Shown here piece after piece: positions 42,701-48,700 of a stretch of DNA of 64,000 nt; the stretch's first letter is position 1, and every line of letters starts with the position of its first letter. The DNA is from Anadara kagoshimensis (lineage: Eukaryota > Mollusca > Bivalvia > Arcoida > Arcidae), in the NCBI GenBank assembly GCA_021292105.1, contig CM037862.1:3542501-3606500 (forward strand), written 5' to 3'. Below the pieces are notes generated by a model. The model ran no database searches, was not told where the DNA came from, and worked only from the letters and a program-made list of their open reading frames with translations. The position numbers were made by a program, and so were the translations under genes.

Positions 42701-45700
42701 TAATTAACCATTTCGGTATTGTTTCGCATCTGTGACCTTGACCTTTGAACCCATGACCTTTTTCTATACATCAAAATGATCGTTGTAACAATATCTACAA
42801 CATTCTAATATAAATGCCTATATAAAAAGTTTATAGTTTTCGAGATAATTAACCATTTCTGTATTGTTTCGCATCTGTGACCTTGACCTTTGAACCCATG
42901 ACCTTTTTCTATACATCAAAATGATCGTTGTATCAATACCTACAACATTCTAATATACATGACTATACAAAAAGTTTATAGTTTTCAAGATAATTAACCA
43001 ATGCGGTATTGTTTCGCATCTGTGATCTTGACCTTTGAACCCATGACCTTTTTCTATACATCAAAATGATCGTTGTAACAATATCTACAACATTCTAATA
43101 TAAATGCCTATACAAAAAGTTTATAGTTTTCGAGATAATTAACCATTTCGGTATTGTTTCGCATCTGTGACCTTGACCTTTGAACCCATGACCTTTTTCT
43201 ATACATCAAAATGATCGTTGTAACAATATCTACAACATTCTAATATAAATGCCTATATAAAAAGTTTATAGTTTTCGAGATAATTAACCATTTCTGTATT
43301 GTTTTGCATCTGTGACCTTGACCTTTGAACCCATGACCTTTTTCTATACATCAAAATGATCGTTGTATCAATACCTACAACATTCTAATATACATGACTA
43401 TACAAAAAGTTTATAGTTTTCGAGATATAATTATAATCAGAGGTAAAAAAAATTAGGTCACGACCTTCACAATTGACCTTGACCTCATTTTGAAGATACT
43501 AACAAGAAGATGTCAAAACTGAAAACCCCATGTCATTATCTGGTCAGTAGTCAAGTTATAACAATTTGAAGCTATTTTACGATTTTTTCAAAATTAAACG
43601 CAAAAACGCGTAACCCATTTTTCAACCGAATTTCACGAAATGAACAAACTACAGGCTTAAGACCCTAGAGATGCCAAATATCACATCAGATTTTTTCTCC
43701 AATCAATACTTTCGGAGAAGAAGATTTTTTAAGATTTTTGCACCCCTAGGTCACCTTGACCTAGTTATGGTAGCCATGGCAATGCCACGAACAAATCTGA
43801 ATTGCACCGACCCAGACATGCTTCTGACAAAGTCTCGTTGAAATCTGCCACATACTTTCAGAGGAGAAGTCGAAAATGTGTGTTAACGACGCACGCACAC
43901 ACGCACGCACGCACGCACATACACACGCTGCACCATACCATAAGCTCACATGACCTTTGGTCAGGTGAGCTAAAAATTAAAAGTTATAAATTAAACCACA
44001 ATTAATTACCGTACATTCAGAATTACCACACTATGCACTTTGTCACTCTAACTTATGCATCACATACTGGGTACCATAACAGAAAATATAGGTCAAATTA
44101 GAAAAATATAGGTCATATTCATCATTAATAGTATGTGTCACAAATGTAGGTCAGAATACAATATATAGATCAGATTCATCACATATAGTATGTATCACAA
44201 GGCTGAAGATATAGGTCAGTATATGATATATAGGTCAAATTCATCACACATATCACAAAGCAGAATATATAGGTCAGTATACAATATATAGGTCAGATTC
44301 ATCACACCTATCACAAAGCAGAATATATAGGTCAGTATACAATATATAGGTCAGATTCATCACTTGAAGTTTGTACTATAACTGACAATATTGGTATAGT
44401 GAAGTATCATCACTCTGTGTAAGTATCAAACTTAACACAAGTATTCCTTAAGAGGATATTCAATATCACTAGTTATCTATATAAATGCACCAATTTGTTT
44501 CAATAAAGAGATTTAACCAGTAATAATTATTTACAGGAAATTAATGAAGCCTCTGTGAGATACTGGAGCATGTAGAACACACCGATATAATGATTTCATT
44601 GAAACACAAGCTGTAATCAAATTACTGAAAAAACTCTGTGCCTTAAAAGTCTATACAGTATCTTGTCAAATACATAGTGATACAGAACTTATCTGAACTG
44701 CTAACATCCTGATCATCACATTCTCACCACAAACTACCTATCTGAACTGCTAACATCCTGATCATCACATTCTCACCACAAACTACCTATCTGAACTGCT
44801 AACATCCTGATCATCACATTCTCACCACAAACTACCTATCTGAACTGCTAACATCCTGATCATCACATTCTCACCACAAACTATGTGCTCTTAGAAAAGA
44901 TCTTAAAAATGAATCTATTTAAAAGTCTACCTCATCAGGTCAACAATTTGACAACAATCACAGCTTTGTCACAGAGAAAACAAGCCAACAATGAAAGCTC
45001 TACCTTTGGTAAAGACCAACTCGCTGACATACCAAATCAATACCACCTCCTATACACACATCCATTATCTGATATAGGGGTAAAATGCAACCATAATGAA
45101 GAAAGAAACATCTACTTTTGTTTAGTCTACAAGTTTGTCTTTATTTGTCAAATAATGCACAGATCAAAGTGTCTATACAGTGGAATAAATCACGGGAAGG
45201 CAAAGCATGTTGCATTCTAATTCTGTTACATGTACACAATGGTCTGTGTATTAATTAACAAGTAACACATGGAGATGTTGTTTCCATTGTAACAAGACAA
45301 AAGCAACTTATTTGAATCAATAATCCTATAATGTTTTCCTTGGATTTAACCTTGAAATAAACATTTTATAAATGGAAATTGCATCACAGTCAGGACAAAA
45401 CAAAATTGTTGTAACACAGGTTATCATTCAAGTCACAGAGTGAACAGTTACATAACAACAGGAAAAGCTATGCATTGTCATTTATTATTCAAAACAATGT
45501 TTAGTTTCTTCTTCCTTGTGTTATAATCAGATAATTAGTATTAAACAGTCTTTAACAGCTTAACCACTACAGAAGCTTAGTTGGTAGAGATCTGGCTCTC
45601 TATGTGGGAGGTCAGCCTAGGTCTGACATGACCTGAAATTTTTTTATAGGTAGTGACTATTTTTTCATTGAATACTGGTACTTGGCAATCTTAGAAATGA

Positions 45701-48700
45701 ATGTAGCAGGTTATTTGAAAGGGACCTTGAAAACACATGTCATATAATGGCAGGTGTGGCATGTTTAAGAACTCTCCTGCACATTGACTTGAGCATACTG
45801 CAAAGGTCAAAATATCTGCCACTTCACCTATAGCTGGTGGCATCTGGATATAAGTTAAATATTATTGACTTGGATGTAAAACTCTATTCAATCAAGAAAC
45901 TGGTCTTTAAAGTTTGACCTTATGGTAAGGGCAATAACTCTGTATGTCCAGATCAATTTAGATTCAAAACACCTTCTGTATGCTTAATTTTTTCCTTACA
46001 GATACAACACACTTTGTCCCAATCTATATATTGAATATATGTATGACTAGGTAATGCAAACTTACTGGAGAGAGAGATAAATTGAATATGATGACATCAT
46101 AGAAATCATATTTATCATATATCTTTTCACACAGACAATTCAGTTTGCATTACACATTTTATACCAGTTTTAATGTTACAGCACTAGACGGTCGTTTCGG
46201 AATACAATTCCTCGTCAGTAGTGCTTGAACCAAAATTATGAAATAATTATAATTCAAAGAACAGATAAAAAATTAAGGAGTCAGTAGGTGATGTTAAATA
46301 AAGTCATAAAAACTTAAGAGCATGTGCACCTGTAATGAAAGCAATTTCCACTACACCTGTGATTTTATGTAGTAAATTATCTGTATCTTAATTACACAAA
46401 TTGTTCTTCAATTTACTCTAAGTTCTTACAATAATTGGACTGCCAATGCAAAAAATATATAAATGTTGGCAACTTCCTAAATATTTTATAACTACTGGTA
46501 CATTTGTATACATTTCAGACTTTCTGGAAATCAACTGACAATCAAATTCATGAGGTGCATTAAAAACTAGAGAAAAAAATAAAACTTTAGTCATGTCAGA
46601 ATACTGCAAAAATGTGATTACTGACAAGCCAAAATCTGAATAGAATATCTGACAGGAGTTTGGAAGTCAATGTTACCACAATGTGTAATGCAGCACCAAT
46701 AGTTGGCTTCAGTTTAACAGCAAAAATGTCAAAACAAATATACTTACGTATCGTCTTGGAAACTTAAACCAAAATAATCCTTTTCTTTTAATTTGAAATG
46801 AGAGGCCACTAAATCCAATAAGTCTTTAGATGTAAGTTTAGGCTGCAATAGAAACAAAACCTTATATTTACATGTATATATATATACTTAGAGTATACAT
46901 CTCTGAAACAGCAAAAATAAATCATGTAGAATGTTGAAGCTTAATATATATACCAGTAAAAGACCACAGTTAGAGCCACCAAGAACAGAAAACAAAACAT
47001 ATCAATTAAAACAAGAGGCCCGTGGGCCTTATATGCTCACCTGATAACTAATGGCAAGCTGATAGATTTAAAGTAAACGTAAATACTAAACCCCAATGAC
47101 TTTTTTCTTTACATCAAAATGATCATTGTATCAATACCTACAACATTCTAATGTACATGCCTATACACAACGTTTATAGTTTTCAAGATAATTAACCATT
47201 TAGGTGTTGTTTTACAACTGTGACCTTGACCTTTAAACCCATGACCTTTTTCTATACATCGAAATGATTGTTGTATCGATACCTGCAACATTCTAATATA
47301 CATGCCTATACAAAAAGTTTATAGTTTTCGAGATAATTAACCATTTCGGTATTGTTTCGCATCTGTGACCTTGACCTTTGAACCCATGACCTTTTTCTAT
47401 ACATCAAAATGATCGTTGTATCAATTCCTACAACATTCTAATATACATGCCTATACAAAAAGTTTATAGTTTTCGAGATAATTAACCATTTCAGTATTTA
47501 TTTGCATCTGTGACCTTGACCTTTGAACCCATGACCTTTTTCTATACATCAAAATGATCGTTGTACCAATACCTACAACATTCTAATATACATGCCTATA
47601 CAAAAAGTTTATAGTTTTCAAGATAATTAACCATTTAGGTATTGTTTCGCATCTGTGACCTTGACCTTTAAACCCATGACCTTTTTCTATACATCAAAAT
47701 GATCGTTGTATCAATACCTACAACATTCTAATATATATGCCTATACAAAAAGTTTATAGTTTTCGAGATAATTAACCATTTCAGTATTGAATTGCATCTG
47801 TGACCTTGACCTTTGAACCCATGACCTTTTTCTATACATCAAAATGATCGTTGTATCAATACCTACAACATTCTGATATACATGACTATACACAAAGTTT
47901 ATAGTTTTCGAGATAATAATTATAATCAGAGGTAAAAAAATTAGGTCACGACCTTCACAATTGACCTTGACCTAATTTTGAAGATAATAACAAGATGTCA
48001 AAACTGAAAACCCCATGTCATTATCTGGTCAAGTAGTCAAGTTATAACAATTTGAAGCTATTTTACGATTTTTTCAAAATTAAACGCAAAAACGCGTAAC
48101 CCATTTTTCAACCGAATTTCACGAAATGAACAAACTATAGGCTTAAGACCCTAGAGAAGCCAAATATCACATCAGATTTTTTCTCCCATCATCGGTTTCA
48201 GAGAAGAAGATTTTTCAAGATTTTTGCACCCCTAGGTCACTGTGACCTAGTTTTGGTAGCCATGGCAACGCCATAAACAAATCTAAATTGCACCGACCCA
48301 GACATGCTTCTGACCAAGTCTCGTTGAAATCTGCCGAGTACTTTCAGAGGAGAAGTCAAAAATGTGTGTTAACGACGCACGCACGCACACACGCACGCAC
48401 ACACGCACATACACACGCCGCACCATACCATAAGCTCACATGACCTTTGGTCAGGTGAGCTAATAAGACACAAGACACGAGAAACCAATTTTGAGACCAA
48501 TGATTATAAAGCCCTGACTTTGTACGGTAACAAGACACAAGATAAATCCATATAGAGACTACATGTACATGTACTTATTAAAAATCCCTGACTTTGTACA
48601 GACATCAGATAAGATGACAAATGGTATCTAAGATTAATAGAATCTATCATGAGTACCCATGTAGGATAGGGAAATCTCACCCGAGGGGTTGAATATTTCA

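Larger units (their letters stand above)
33094..46747. other. 13.6-kb intron of F1
   Basis: The longest repeat hub of the gene. It holds a CT microsatellite (33353-33375), the CpG-richer 35.1-36.1-kb segment with a poly-G tract, the 55-bp minisatellite, SINEs, tandem-core element A, the 49-bp minisatellite and an AGGTCA-rich degenerate array at about 44090-44380. Apart from the weak exon at 35462-35495 no coding sequence is supported. Confidence 0.65.

Noticed and set aside
43890..43925. Z-DNA or regulatory role for the GCAC/CA tract
   Set aside because: It is the internal microsatellite of the tandem-core element and is repeated at 48375-48415; no separate role can be supported.
44885..45220. 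111-codon plus-strand frame
   Set aside because: Starts at the edge of the 49-bp minisatellite, no homology recognised, composition like surrounding intron.
46135..46230. small imperfect palindrome AGCACTAGACGG...CGTCAGTAGTGCT
   Set aside because: Short and without clear element borders; may be a TE fragment but cannot be defined.
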